Positions 25,921-36,043 of a stretch of DNA of 64,000 bases are shown piece by piece. The translations under genes were made by a program, and so were the position numbers. The stretch comes from an uncultured Myxococcales bacterium (lineage in GTDB: Bacteria; Myxococcota_A; UBA9042; DTJE01), in contig CAIOFV010000105.1 in the NCBI GenBank assembly GCA_903857665.1, positions 248,001-312,000 of the forward strand. The letters are read 5' to 3'. The notes under the pieces are model-generated. The model was not told the DNA's origin. It was given only the letters and a program-made list of their open reading frames with translations, and ran no database searches. The first letter of the stretch is position 1; every line of letters starts with the position of its first letter.

Positions 25921-28836
25921 ATGATCGACCTGTCGAACCATCCCTGGCTCCCGTTCCTTCACGAGGTGCGGTCGCCGTCGCGGTACGTCGGCGGGGAGTT
26001 CGGGTCCGTGACCCGGGCGCCGGGCGGCGAGGCAGCGAGCCTCTGCCTGGCCTTCCCGGACGTCTACGAGGTGGGCATGTCCCACCTGGGCACCCAGATC
26101 CTGTACGACCTGCTGTCTCGGGAAGACGACCTGCGCGTCGAGCGGTGCTTTTCGCCGTGGGGGGACCTCGAGGACGAACTGCGCCGCCGCGAGCTGCCGC
26201 TGGTGTCGCTGGAGACCTTCACCCCGCTGAAGGACTTCGACGTTGTCGGGATCTCGCTGCAGCACGAACTGTGCTTCACGAACATCCTGACGATCCTGGA
26301 CCTGGGCGGCATCCCGCTGCACGCCGCCGAGCGCGACGACCGGGCGCCCATCGTGCTGGGAGGCGGCCCGGGGGCGCTGCACCCGGAACCGGTGGCGCCG
26401 TTCTTCGACGCCTTCTTCTGCGGCGAGGCCGAGGCGGACCTGGGGCCCCTGCTGCGCGAGATCGGGCGGCTGCGGCGGGGTGGCGCAACGCGACGCGAGG
26501 TATGGCGGGCGCTGGCGGGCCGTCCGGGCGTGTACGTGCCGGCCCTGTACGAGGCCGTGCGGGACGAGTCGTCGGGCCTGAAGGTGCCGCGGCCCATCGA
26601 CGCCGCGGCCCCGGCCGTGGTGCGTCGCGTGGTGGTGCCGGACCTGGACGCGTTCCCGCTGCCCGCTGTCACGGTGGTGCCCTGGAACCGTGCGGTGTTC
26701 GACCGGGCCTCGCTGGAGGTGGCCCGCGGCTGTTCGGAAGGCTGCCGCTTCTGCGAGGCGGGGTACACGTACCGGCCGCTGCGGGACCGTTCGCCGGCGG
26801 CGATGCTGGACGTGGCCCAGCGGGCCGTGACGACCTGCGGCCACGACGAGGTGTCGCTGGGCGCCCTGTCGCCGGCGGACTACCCGGCCCTGTCGCCCCT
26901 GGTCGGCGCCCTGTCGCGGGCGTTGACCCCGAAGGGCGTCACGCTGTCGGTGTCGTCGCTGCGGGCCTACGGGCTGTCCGAGCAGATCCTGAAGGACCTG
27001 CGGGCGGTGCGGGCGGCGGGCCTGACGCTGGCCCCGGAGGCCGGCACCCAGCGGCTGCGGGACGTCATCAACAAGAACGTGACCGACGAGGACCTCCGGG
27101 AGGCGGCGCGGCGGGCGTTCGCGAACCAGTGGCCGCGCCTCAAGCTGTACTTCATGATCGGCCTGCCCACCGAGACCGACGACGACGTCCGGGCGATCGC
27201 GGAACTGGCGCGGTCCGTGCTGCGGCTGGGTCGCGGGATGGGGCGTGCCGAGGTGACCGCGGCGGTCGGGGTGTTCGTGCCGCGGCCCCATACGCCGTTC
27301 CAGTGGGAAGGCATGGCGTCGCCGGAGGTGCTGGAAGCCCGGCAGGCGATCCTGCGGGACGCGGCCCGCAAGTCGGGCGTGTCCATGAAGCTGCCGGAGG
27401 TGGCGACATCGCGCCTGGAGTGCGTTTTCGCCCGCGGGGACCGGGACCTGGCGCGGGTCGTCGAGCGCGCATGGCGCCTGGGGTGCCGGTTCGACCAGTG
27501 GGGCGAGGCGGCGCGGCCGGACCTGTGGGACGAGGCGTTCGCCGCCGAGGGGATCGACCCCGAAGCCTACCGCCGGCCGATCCCGATGGGCGCGGCGCTG
27601 CCCTGGGAGATCATCGACCCGGGTGTGTCCCGGTCATTCCTGCGCCGCGAGCACGAGAAGGCCATGGAGGGGCGGCTGACGCCCCCGTGCGAACGGCCGC
27701 CGGTCCCCGCGGGAGCGCGGTCGGGGGCCGAGGACTGGAAGTCCGCGACCACCGTGGTGTGCCACGCATGCGGCGCCGGGTGTGATCCCGCGGCGATCGC
27801 CAGGGCGCGATGCGCGGTGGTGGACGCGGGCGAGATGCTGGCCGCGGAACTGGCGGCGGCGGTGGCGCTGGAAGGTGCGGCTGCGGGCCCGGGCGACCCC
27901 GCGGTGGCGCCGCAGGTGGATGCGACGATCGATACGCAGACCGGCGACGTCGAAGGCGCGCCCGATGCCGCGCCCGCCGAACCGGCGCCGCTCGACGTGC
28001 CGCTCGCCGCCGAGGGCCCGCCCGCCCCGCCCCCGAAGAAGAAGCGCAAGCTTCCCCCGATGCCGCCGACGGAACCCTTCACCACGTGGCACGTGCGCTT
28101 CACGCGGGTGGGGCGCGCGTCGTACCTGTCGCAGATCGATCTCGTGAAGCACCTTCCGCGGATCCTGCGCCGGGCTGGCCTCGTGATCCGGATGTCCGGC
28201 GGGTACCACCCGTTGCCGAAGCTGACCTACCGGGACCCGATGCCCGTCGGCTACCAGTCGGCCGGCGAGTGGCTGGACGCAGACCTGGTCCGGAGCCGCT
28301 TCGTGCTGCCCGGCACCGGGTTCGTGGGGGCGCGGCCCGCGGACCGGCCCATCGGATCGATGGAACCTGCGGCCGTCGCCGACCTCGGTGCCGAACTGGT
28401 CGCGGCCCTCAACGCCGCGTCAGTGGACGGGATCCGGTTCCTGGGCGCAATCCCGGTCGCCGGCAAGCGGGGAGCATCGGGGCAGCCCCGGTACGCGTTT
28501 GCCAGCCCCTTCGACGCCGCCACGACCGCCGAGCGCCTGTCGCCCCTGGCCCTGGTTCCCCTGGCGGACGTCGAGCGCGCCGACGTAGAGGCGTCCGGTT
28601 GCCAACCCCGTCCGTTCCGCGAAGGCGGCACGCCCTGCGTGCTCACCTGGCCCCGCGAGCGCCCCGAGGGGCGTCCCCACGAGGTGCTGGCCCGCACGCT
28701 GGGCCGCGAGTATGCCCCCTTCGACCTGGTGCGCCTGTACGACGATCCGAGGGCAGGGGTGGACGCGACAACTGGGGATCCGGCGCCGGACGTCGTGACG
28801 GAAGCCGCTTTCCAGGACGGATTACCGCTCGTGTGA
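25921..28836 (+). CDS. B12-binding-type radical SAM protein fused to a DUF2344 (TIGR03936-like) domain
   Basis: ARGCSEGCRFCEAGYTYRPLRDRSP CxxxCxxC; C-terminal WHVRFTRVGRASYLSQIDLVKHLPRILRRAGL...GGYHPLPKL. Confidence 0.88.
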   Translation: MIDLSNHPWLPFLHEVRSPSRYVGGEFGSVTRAPGGEAASLCLAFPDVYEVGMSHLGTQILYDLLSREDDLRVERCFSPWGDLEDELRRRELPLVSLETFTPLKDFDVVGISLQHELCFTNILTILDLGGIPLHAAERDDRAPIVLGGGPGALHPEPVAPFFDAFFCGEAEADLGPLLREIGRLRRGGATRREVWRALAGRPGVYVPALYEAVRDESSGLKVPRPIDAAAPAVVRRVVVPDLDAFPLPAVTVVPWNRAVFDRASLEVARGCSEGCRFCEAGYTYRPLRDRSPAAMLDVAQRAVTTCGHDEVSLGALSPADYPALSPLVGALSRALTPKGVTLSVSSLRAYGLSEQILKDLRAVRAAGLTLAPEAGTQRLRDVINKNVTDEDLREAARRAFANQWPRLKLYFMIGLPTETDDDVRAIAELARSVLRLGRGMGRAEVTAAVGVFVPRPHTPFQWEGMASPEVLEARQAILRDAARKSGVSMKLPEVATSRLECVFARGDRDLARVVERAWRLGCRFDQWGEAARPDLWDEAFAAEGIDPEAYRRPIPMGAALPWEIIDPGVSRSFLRREHEKAMEGRLTPPCERPPVPAGARSGAEDWKSATTVVCHACGAGCDPAAIARARCAVVDAGEMLAAELAAAVALEGAAAGPGDPAVAPQVDATIDTQTGDVEGAPDAAPAEPAPLDVPLAAEGPPAPPPKKKRKLPPMPPTEPFTTWHVRFTRVGRASYLSQIDLVKHLPRILRRAGLVIRMSGGYHPLPKLTYRDPMPVGYQSAGEWLDADLVRSRFVLPGTGFVGARPADRPIGSMEPAAVADLGAELVAALNAASVDGIRFLGAIPVAGKRGASGQPRYAFASPFDAATTAERLSPLALVPLADVERADVEASGCQPRPFREGGTPCVLTWPRERPEGRPHEVLARTLGREYAPFDLVRLYDDPRAGVDATTGDPAPDVVTEAAFQDGLPLV

Positions 28837-28846
28837 TCCCGCCCGA

Positions 28847-29377
28847 CTACATGGGATCCGGCATGCAGCAGGCGGCCTGGTCGCCGCATTTGACGCACGT
28901 GGGTCGCTGTCCCGCCGGCATGCAGAGGCATTTTTCGAGCGATCCGAGAACGTCTCCGGGTCGGATGGCCACGCCATCATCCCCCCAGGCCTGGGCCCCC
29001 GACGTCAGTTTCATGTGGGCCACGCCCGCGCCAACGGTTCCCGCGAGGTAGTAGGCTCCGCCCTGGGCCGAGAAGTTCCCCCAGGTGTCCCAGAGGCCCC
29101 ACAGGTCGATGGGCGCCCCTTCACGCGGGTAGACGACCGCGTGGGCCCGGAAGCGGTCGGCGGATGCCGTGACCTTGGCACGTCCCATCAACACCGCCAT
29201 GTCCGGGTGTTCCAGAATGACCGAGACTCGATCCGGTGTGGCCGTGCGCTCGGGCGCCTTCGAGATCGTCCAGTCGAACGCCCGGTCACCCGTGGCTTCC
29301 GCCAGGTCACCGCAGCCGAACGACACCGCGATCGGAAGGACCAGCACGGCCAGCCCCACAACGATGTGCGACCGCAT
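28847..29377 (-). CDS. Predicted lipoprotein/secreted protein with Cys-rich C-terminus
   Basis: Hydrophobic N-terminus ending SFGCGD; C-terminus CLCMPAGQRPTCVKCGDQAACCMPDPM. Confidence 0.6.
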   Translation of the reverse strand: MRSHIVVGLAVLVLPIAVSFGCGDLAEATGDRAFDWTISKAPERTATPDRVSVILEHPDMAVLMGRAKVTASADRFRAHAVVYPREGAPIDLWGLWDTWGNFSAQGGAYYLAGTVGAGVAHMKLTSGAQAWGDDGVAIRPGDVLGSLEKCLCMPAGQRPTCVKCGDQAACCMPDPM

Positions 29378-29542
29378 GATAGCCTCCCCGCTCCAGTCCT
29401 TTCATTCAATCCATCCTTTGAGGTCTCCTCACTTCGATGGTAGGCCCGGGGGAACCGCCGTCAATAGGGCTGAACCCTACGAGATGATAGGTGATATGCT
29501 CGCCATGTCGTCCAGCCAGGCCCCGTGCCCGGAGGAAGGTGC

Positions 29543-30445
29543 ATGCTGCGATCCCTGCCGCCGCCCGTGAAGGGTGTCGTCGCCTTCCTGACGTGCGCCC
29601 TGAGCACCGGGTTCTGGGCGGTGCCGCTGCTCGCGGTGGCGATCCCGAAGATGTTGATCCCCGTCCCCGGGCTCCAGGCGGTGTTCGAACGGGTGCTGTC
29701 GCGCATCGCCGAGAACTGGGTCGCGTTCAACGGCACCTGGATGCGATGGACGCAGGCGACCCGATGGGACGTGGAAGGCGTGGACGGGCTGGCGTACCGC
29801 GGCTGGTACCTGGTGGTGTCGAACCACCAGTCCTGGGTGGACATCTTCGTGCTGCAGCGCGTGCTGAACCGGCGGATCCCGCTGCTCAAGTTCTTCCTGA
29901 AGCGCGAACTGATCCGGGTGCCGGTGTTCGGGCTGGCGTGGTGGGCGCTGGACTTCCCGTTCGTGCGGCGCCACGACGCGGCGACGCTGGCCCGCCGTCC
30001 CGAACTGCGGGACATCGACATCCAGACCACCCGCCAGGCATGCGCGAAGTTCTCGCGCATTCCCACCAGCGTGATGAACTTCCTGGAAGGCACGCGGTTC
30101 TCGCCGGACAAGCACGCGTCGCAGGGCTCAACCTACCGGCACCTGCTGAAGCCGAAGTCCGGCGGGATCGCGCAGGCGATCGGGGCGCTGGGGGACCGGT
30201 TCCAGTCGCTGCTGGACGTGACGATCGTCTACCCTGGCGGTCGCCCGACCTTCTGGGACTTCCTGTCGGGCCGGGTACCGGAGGTCGTCGTGCGGATTCG
30301 CCAGGAGCCGATCCCTCCGGACCTTCTCCACGGGGACCACGACCTGGATCCGGAGGTGCGCGCCCGGTTCCAACAGTGGGTGCAGGGCCTGTGGGAACGC
30401 AAGGACCGGCAGATCGACGAACTGCTGGCGCGCGCGCCGGACTGA
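29543..30445 (+). CDS. 1-acyl-sn-glycerol-3-phosphate acyltransferase-like (PlsC family, YihG-like)
   Basis: VVSNHQSWVDIFVLQ...FLEGTRFSPDKH. Confidence 0.9.
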   Translation: MLRSLPPPVKGVVAFLTCALSTGFWAVPLLAVAIPKMLIPVPGLQAVFERVLSRIAENWVAFNGTWMRWTQATRWDVEGVDGLAYRGWYLVVSNHQSWVDIFVLQRVLNRRIPLLKFFLKRELIRVPVFGLAWWALDFPFVRRHDAATLARRPELRDIDIQTTRQACAKFSRIPTSVMNFLEGTRFSPDKHASQGSTYRHLLKPKSGGIAQAIGALGDRFQSLLDVTIVYPGGRPTFWDFLSGRVPEVVVRIRQEPIPPDLLHGDHDLDPEVRARFQQWVQGLWERKDRQIDELLARAPD

Positions 30446-30448
30446 CGG

Positions 30449-31294
30449 TCAGAACGACTCCCGGCCGTCTTCCATCAGGCGGTCGTACAGGAACGGCGGC
30501 AGGAACGCCGACCGGTGGATGTCGCCGCAGTAGTACCGGGTCGGCGTGACGGGCGCGCGTGCCGGGACGCGCAGCGACGCCCCGTTGGTGCCCACCGCGA
30601 AGCACCACCAGTTGCCGGCGTAGGTGGCGATCGGGGCCGTGTACAGGTCCGCGCATGGGAACGACGCCCGCAGCGTCTGTTGCACTTCGCGGACGATCGG
30701 GAAGTGGAAGTGCAGCGATTCGGACAGCGTCACGAAGGCGCCGCCCGGCCCGAGGATCGACCGCGCCCGCCCGAAGAATTCCGGCGTGAACAGCGACTTC
30801 GCGAAGCCGACGATGTCCGTGCTGTCCACCAGGATCACGTCGGCCTTCCCCTCGAACTCGGCCAGGAACCGGGCGCCGTCCATCGGGCAGTGCTCGACCC
30901 GGGGGTCGTCCAGCCCGGACGCCACGGTCGGGAAGTACGCCTGCGACACCCGGGTGACCTCGGGGTCGATGTCCACCAGGTACGCCTTCTTCACCGACGG
31001 GTGCTTGACCACCTCGCGGATGACGCCGCCGTCGCCGCCCCCGATGACGACGACCGTTTCCGGCGCCGCCATGGCGTGCAGCGGCACGTGGGCCAGCATC
31101 TCGTGGTAGTAGAACTCGTCGCGCTCGGTGAACTGGACCACGCCGTCCAGGATCAGCATGCGTCCGAAGAACGGGTTCACGACCACCGCGAATTCCTGGT
31201 ACTCGCTGGTCCCGCGGTACAGGACTTCGGTCACCTCGTAGCCGTACTGGATGGGCGCGTAGGGGTCCTTTTCGAAGAGCCTCACGTCGGCCAT
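30449..31294 (-). CDS. speE: Polyamine aminopropyltransferase (spermidine synthase)
   Basis: ILDGVVQFTERDEFYYHEMLAHVPL...VVIGGGDGGVIREVVKHPSVKKAYLVDIDPEV. Confidence 0.95.
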   Translation of the reverse strand: MADVRLFEKDPYAPIQYGYEVTEVLYRGTSEYQEFAVVVNPFFGRMLILDGVVQFTERDEFYYHEMLAHVPLHAMAAPETVVVIGGGDGGVIREVVKHPSVKKAYLVDIDPEVTRVSQAYFPTVASGLDDPRVEHCPMDGARFLAEFEGKADVILVDSTDIVGFAKSLFTPEFFGRARSILGPGGAFVTLSESLHFHFPIVREVQQTLRASFPCADLYTAPIATYAGNWWCFAVGTNGASLRVPARAPVTPTRYYCGDIHRSAFLPPFLYDRLMEDGRESF

Positions 31295-31310
31295 GCATGC
31301 ACCTCCGTCG

Positions 31311-32252
31311 TCAGCGTGCCCTCGTCGCGGCCGCCTCGGCGGGGCTGGCGGCGCATCGGAATCCGAAGTGGTGGAACTCGGGTTGGTTGGCGGGGACGTG
31401 GGGGCGGCGGTAGACGGTCGTGTTGTATTCCGCCGGCCAGAACCAGGAACCCCCCCGGACCGTGCGCTGCAAGTGCCCCGGACAGGGTTCCGCGCCGCCG
31501 CAGGGACCCCGGGGATCCACACCGGCGCACGCGGCGCCGCATACCGCCCACGAGTCGCTGAACCAGTCGGCGGTCCATTCGAAGGCGTTCCCGATCATGT
31601 CATACAGACCGTAGATGCCCGCGGGGCGGGAGCCGACCTCGAGGGGGCGGCCCGTTTCGGGGTGGCCGCCCAGAGTCTTGGGTGTGCCGCAGGAGCGGCC
31701 CGAGTCGTCCATGTACACGGCCCGGGCGCAGGTGATGGGGTCGTTGCCCCAGGAATACAGGCGGCCGTCGGTTCCCCGCGCCGCCTTCTCCCACTCGGCC
31801 TCGGTGGGGAGGTGCTTGCCGTGGGTCCTGCAGTAGGCGGCCGCGTCGTACCACGACACTCCGGTGATCGGCTGGCGCGGGCGATTGTAATCCGCGTACT
31901 TCGGGCCCGCGTCGGGGCAGTCCCCGGTCTGGATGCAGGCGCGGAAGTCGGCCACCGTCACCTCGAAGCGGTCCATGTGGAACGTCTGGACGAAGACCAC
32001 CGAGGCCGGGCGTGCCGGGGCCGGGCCCTCGTCGGTTCCCCGGCGGAACGGGCCGCCCGGGATGCAGTTCATCCGCGGGGGAGACGAATCGCAGGGGATC
32101 ACGTCGGGTGCGCCGGGGAAGGGTTGCATGGTCGCGGGACCGGCGGGACGGGGTCGGGCGCGGGCGACGGCCGGGTCGGGTCGGGCGAGCAGCAATCCGA
32201 GGACGGCGGACGCGAGCATCCGGATCGCGCGATCGACCTGCCGGTCACGCAT
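31311..32252 (-). CDS. FGE-sulfatase/SUMF1-domain protein
   Basis: VTVADFRAC...ITGVSWYDAAAYCRTHGKHLPTEAEWEKAARGTDGR...GNAFEWTADWF...VRGGSWFW. Confidence 0.9.
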   Translation of the reverse strand: MRDRQVDRAIRMLASAVLGLLLARPDPAVARARPRPAGPATMQPFPGAPDVIPCDSSPPRMNCIPGGPFRRGTDEGPAPARPASVVFVQTFHMDRFEVTVADFRACIQTGDCPDAGPKYADYNRPRQPITGVSWYDAAAYCRTHGKHLPTEAEWEKAARGTDGRLYSWGNDPITCARAVYMDDSGRSCGTPKTLGGHPETGRPLEVGSRPAGIYGLYDMIGNAFEWTADWFSDSWAVCGAACAGVDPRGPCGGAEPCPGHLQRTVRGGSWFWPAEYNTTVYRRPHVPANQPEFHHFGFRCAASPAEAAATRAR

Positions 32253-33726
32253 CGCCCAAATCCTCGGGCGGGGGAGGCCGGGACCCGGGCCCTCGACCGT
32301 TCCCGCTGGATCCGTTCGCCCCGTTCGCGGGCCGGAAGCGCGCCGCGAACCGCTGGGCCTGGACCAGCGCCACCAGCGCGGCCAGCCCCACCAGGGACCA
32401 GGGGCCACCGGACAGCATGCCCGTCCCCAGTACCAGGCCGCCCACCACCAGGAAGATGGCGGGGGTCAGGGGATAGCCGGGCGTGCGCACCGGGGGCACC
32501 AGTCCCATCTTCCGACGGAACACGAAGATCGTCGCCACCGTGACGCAGGATAGCAGGATCATCACCGCGCCGGTGACCGTCACCAGGAACGAGAACGAAC
32601 CCGTCAGGACCAGGATGGCCGACAGGGCGGCCTGGGCCAGCAGGGCCACGACCGGCGTATCGCGACGGGGGTGCAGCTCGGCCAGGCGGGGCCACAGGTA
32701 GCCGTCCGCGCCGACCGCCATGGCGATCCGCGAACCGGCCATCACGGTGGCGTTGAGGCCGGCCAGGATCACCATGGCCATCACCACCGCGAACACGTCG
32801 GCGCCCGCGCTGCCCAGCAGGTGGCGGGCCGTGGCCACGCCGGCGTTCGGGACGTTCCCGAGGCCGGGCAGCGTCAGCACCGCCAGGAAGGCGGCGTTGA
32901 GCAGCAGGTACAGCACCACCGTCAGGCACACGCCGGTCAGGATGGCAGCGGGGATGGTGCGGCCCGGGGCCTTCACCTCGCCGCCAACGTACGTCAGCAC
33001 GTTCCAGCCCGAGAAGGTGAAGAAGATGGCGCACGACGCAGAGGCCAGCGAGGCCAGCGAGAAGCCGGCGGCAGCAGGCGCGCCCGGGGGCGGCGCGGCG
33101 AGGGGCGCCGGCAGATCGGGCGGGGCGGTGAACCCCTCGAACACCGCCCACAGAGCCATCAGCAGGAACAGGACGATCGGTATCCAGGCCAGGAACTCCT
33201 GGGCGCGGCCGGTCCCGCGGACACCGCGGGCGTTCACCAGCGTGACGAAGGCCACGGCGAGCAGGGCCACCACCTCGCGGCCGGCCAGCGTCCAGGTGCC
33301 GATCGTCACCAGCGGCGTCCCGAGGCCCGCCCCGAAGGAGGTCGCTTCCAGCGTGGCGGCGGCTCCCACGGCGAGCGCCGCGATCGACCCCGGGAAGGAC
33401 CCCAACACCGACAGCAGGCCCCAGGCCACGGCGACGGGCCGGCCGAAGGCGCGGTCCAGGAACACGTAGTCGCCGCCCGCCCGGGGGAACAGGGCGCCCA
33501 GCTCGGCGAAGACCTGCGCGCCAGCCGCCGCCATCAGGCCGCCGAGCACCCAGAGGGCCAGGTAGGTGATGACGTCCGGGGACGACCGGGCGACCTCGCC
33601 CGGCGTCAGGAAGATGCCGACGCCGACCACGTTGCCGAGGATGAGGGCCAGCGAGGTGCCGAACCCGAGCCTCCGGCGCGGCGAGATCGGGCAGTCCGGA
33701 GCCGCTTCGGGTGCCGTGATGCTCAC
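32245..33726 (-). CDS. APC-family amino acid/polyamine permease
   Basis: LGFGTSLALILGNVVGVGIFLTPGEVA...GALFPRAGGDYVFLDRAFG; GTG start overlaps the upstream stop. Confidence 0.88.
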   Translation of the reverse strand: MSITAPEAAPDCPISPRRRLGFGTSLALILGNVVGVGIFLTPGEVARSSPDVITYLALWVLGGLMAAAGAQVFAELGALFPRAGGDYVFLDRAFGRPVAVAWGLLSVLGSFPGSIAALAVGAAATLEATSFGAGLGTPLVTIGTWTLAGREVVALLAVAFVTLVNARGVRGTGRAQEFLAWIPIVLFLLMALWAVFEGFTAPPDLPAPLAAPPPGAPAAAGFSLASLASASCAIFFTFSGWNVLTYVGGEVKAPGRTIPAAILTGVCLTVVLYLLLNAAFLAVLTLPGLGNVPNAGVATARHLLGSAGADVFAVVMAMVILAGLNATVMAGSRIAMAVGADGYLWPRLAELHPRRDTPVVALLAQAALSAILVLTGSFSFLVTVTGAVMILLSCVTVATIFVFRRKMGLVPPVRTPGYPLTPAIFLVVGGLVLGTGMLSGGPWSLVGLAALVALVQAQRFAARFRPANGANGSSGNGRGPGSRPPPPEDLGDA

Positions 33727-34775
33727 TTGGACCCCTTGGGCGGGGCGGCGCGGTGCGTGCCGGGGGGCGGGGCGTCCAGCGTCGCGAAGCCCGGGACGTC
33801 CTTGCTGTTCTTGCGGCGGAGCATCAGCGCCGTGAACGACGACGGGACGTTGTCCTGCATCCAGGCGTGGAAGTTCGCGCCGGGCTGCACCACGTACGTG
33901 TAGAACCCGTCCGGGGAGGGCGGCCCGCCGTGCCAGCCGCCGCCGGTGTGCAGCACGATCGAGCGGTCGTCGAACGGCATCGCCCGCATGTTCGCCTTGT
34001 AGTCCGGCGTGAACGGGAAGTACTTTTCGGCGTTGGACAGGTACAGCACCCGCATCGGCACCCCGGCGTCCGACAGGGCCTTGCCGACGCCGCGCACCGC
34101 CTTGGTGCCCGTCAGGTCGCCGCGGATCGCGAACACGCGTCCCGCCTTGATCAGGTCCACCAGGTAGCGGTACTGCTCGGGGTCGTCCAGGAAGGTCTTC
34201 ACGCCCGCGGCACGGTACGACTTGATCAGCGCGGTGAGGCGCCAGTCGATGAGGTTGCGCGACAGCCGGAACGCCTTCAGGATGCGGGTCCGATCCGGAT
34301 CGTTCGGGTGGGCGGCCTCGATCCAGCCCTCGACCACGGGCGCCTGCTCCTTCGTCCAGGCCGCCCGGAAGGACCGGGCGTCGGGGGAATGCAGGAAGAT
34401 CTCGCGGTACACCGCGTGCACGTCCACCACGACCTGGTCGAAGTCCAGCAGGATCAGGATTTCGGTCCGCGCCCACGCCGCCATCAGGTAGTTCTGGTCC
34501 GTGCCGACGCCCAGCAGCGCGCCGCCGCGGTTCAGGGTCGCGTCGTGGAACAGCCAGTGGGACTTTTCGTCCGACACGACGAAGTGCGAGTTCGCGGACA
34601 GTTCCTTGGGCAGCGGGTCGTAGGGAACGGCCTTGAGGGCATCCGACAGCGCCTGCGGGCACGGGGTGAGGGCGGCGGGTGCCGGCTGCCCGCGGGCGGC
34701 GCCCGGGATCGCGGCGGCCAGCAGGGCGGCCAGCGCCAGGACCATCGACGACGGGAAGAACGACCGAAGGCGCAT
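33723..34775 (-). CDS. Secreted conserved hypothetical protein (LIC_10091-like)
   Basis: Signal peptide MRLRSFFPSSMVLALAALLAAAIPGAARG; conserved-looking TEILILLDFDQVVVDVHAVYREIFLHSPD; family assignment is from memory. Confidence 0.55.
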   Translation of the reverse strand: MRLRSFFPSSMVLALAALLAAAIPGAARGQPAPAALTPCPQALSDALKAVPYDPLPKELSANSHFVVSDEKSHWLFHDATLNRGGALLGVGTDQNYLMAAWARTEILILLDFDQVVVDVHAVYREIFLHSPDARSFRAAWTKEQAPVVEGWIEAAHPNDPDRTRILKAFRLSRNLIDWRLTALIKSYRAAGVKTFLDDPEQYRYLVDLIKAGRVFAIRGDLTGTKAVRGVGKALSDAGVPMRVLYLSNAEKYFPFTPDYKANMRAMPFDDRSIVLHTGGGWHGGPPSPDGFYTYVVQPGANFHAWMQDNVPSSFTALMLRRKNSKDVPGFATLDAPPPGTHRAAPPKGSK

Positions 34776-34853
34776 GGAAACTCCTCGTTCCGGCCGCCGG
34801 ATTCTAGTCCCCGCGCGGGCGCGGGGGCAACTTGGCTGCGCTCCACCCGGGCA

Positions 34854-34913
34854 CCGAGGCGCTGGCGTGGTCCCAACCGCGCCGGAGACGGAGTGGCCTC
34901 GGGCCCGATCGAT
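34854..34913 (+). repeat. Dispersed hairpin repeat family B, copy 2
   Basis: GAGGCGCTGGCGTGGTCCCAACCGCGCCGGAGACGGAGTGGCCTCGGGCCCGATC; inner stem GGCGTGGT/ACCGCGCC. Confidence 0.7.
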
Positions 34914-34955
34914 GCGTCCCGGGCACGGGGGCAAGGCGTGACGGACCCGGGCCGG

Positions 34956-35924
34956 TCAACGCGCGCCCAGGGCCCCGTCCGCGAGCAGCCGTCCGACCCG
35001 CAGGGTCGCGTCGTCCAGGCAGTCGCGCCCGGGCCGCCCCGCCATCCCCACGATCCACGACGGGCCAGGCGCGGGCCGGTCCACGAACGCAACGTCGCTG
35101 AACCAGTCGCAGGCGAAGCCGGGCTTGTGCAGGATCCGGGCGTCGCGCCCGAAGGCCGCCCGCAGCCCGTCCGCCAGGCCCAGGCCCCGCGGGCGTGGCG
35201 CCGCCAGCGCGTCCCGAAGCAGGTCGATGTCCGCCTGCCTCAGTCCCAGGCGCTGCCCGGGGGGCAGGGCCTCGTGGCGGGCGATCCGCAGCAGGCACGA
35301 GGCCAGGTCCAGCAGCGTCGTCCGGTTCCCGTGGTCCGGCACGTCGCACGGGGCCCGATCCAGCCGGGGCCGCAGGGACAGCGAACGGTCGCCCTGCCGC
35401 AGCGTCAGGCCGGGAGCCGCCGCCAGGGTCCCGCGGCCGGTCCCGGGATCCCGGTACATCCCCGAGTAGCCCCGCCAGAGGGACGTGTCGAGGAACCCGT
35501 ACCGGGCCAGCCACCGGCGCAGCGCGGCGTGCCCGGCCACGAAGGCCAGGCGGTCGAACGCCTCGTTGTCGCTGGGGATCAGCGCGGCGCGGACCAGGCC
35601 CGCCAGCGTGTCCTCGAAGGGCTCCCCGGGGCCGTCGAAGGCGATCCGCGCAGGCGACCCGAACCCCCGGCGCCTCGCGGCCTCCAGCGCCGCGGCCGCC
35701 ACGAACACCTTCACGGTGGACGCCGGCCACCAGTCGGTCCCACGCGAGGTGCCTCGCCAGTCCCATCCCCGGAGCGCCCGTCCGCCCGGTTCCCTGCCGA
35801 CCTCCAGCACCAGGGCCAGGAAGCCCCCGGGAGGCGGCCGGAAGCCCTCGGCCTCCAGCCTGCCGGGGAGCGCGACGGCGTCGATGACGGGCAGGGCGAT
35901 CTTCGCGTGGGTGACGGCGGCCAT
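34956..35924 (-). CDS. Class A beta-lactamase-like serine hydrolase
   Basis: SxxK (ASTVK), SDN (PSDNEAF), HKPG in KTG position. Confidence 0.78.
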   Translation of the reverse strand: MAAVTHAKIALPVIDAVALPGRLEAEGFRPPPGGFLALVLEVGREPGGRALRGWDWRGTSRGTDWWPASTVKVFVAAAALEAARRRGFGSPARIAFDGPGEPFEDTLAGLVRAALIPSDNEAFDRLAFVAGHAALRRWLARYGFLDTSLWRGYSGMYRDPGTGRGTLAAAPGLTLRQGDRSLSLRPRLDRAPCDVPDHGNRTTLLDLASCLLRIARHEALPPGQRLGLRQADIDLLRDALAAPRPRGLGLADGLRAAFGRDARILHKPGFACDWFSDVAFVDRPAPGPSWIVGMAGRPGRDCLDDATLRVGRLLADGALGAR

Positions 35925-36043
35925 GCGTCATTCTAGCCTGCCGGGCGGCGATTTGGAGCGGCCCTGGACGACTTCGGGCACGGGGATTCGCGAGCCCGTG
36001 CCTTCCCTCCCGGACAGGCGCCGTAATCCGGGCAACTCGCCTC

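Noticed and set aside
22519-27291. Minus-strand 1590-aa ORF
   Set aside because: Shadow ORF opposite lgt, the RNB ribonuclease and radical SAM genes; Arg/Gly/Pro-rich with no domain logic.
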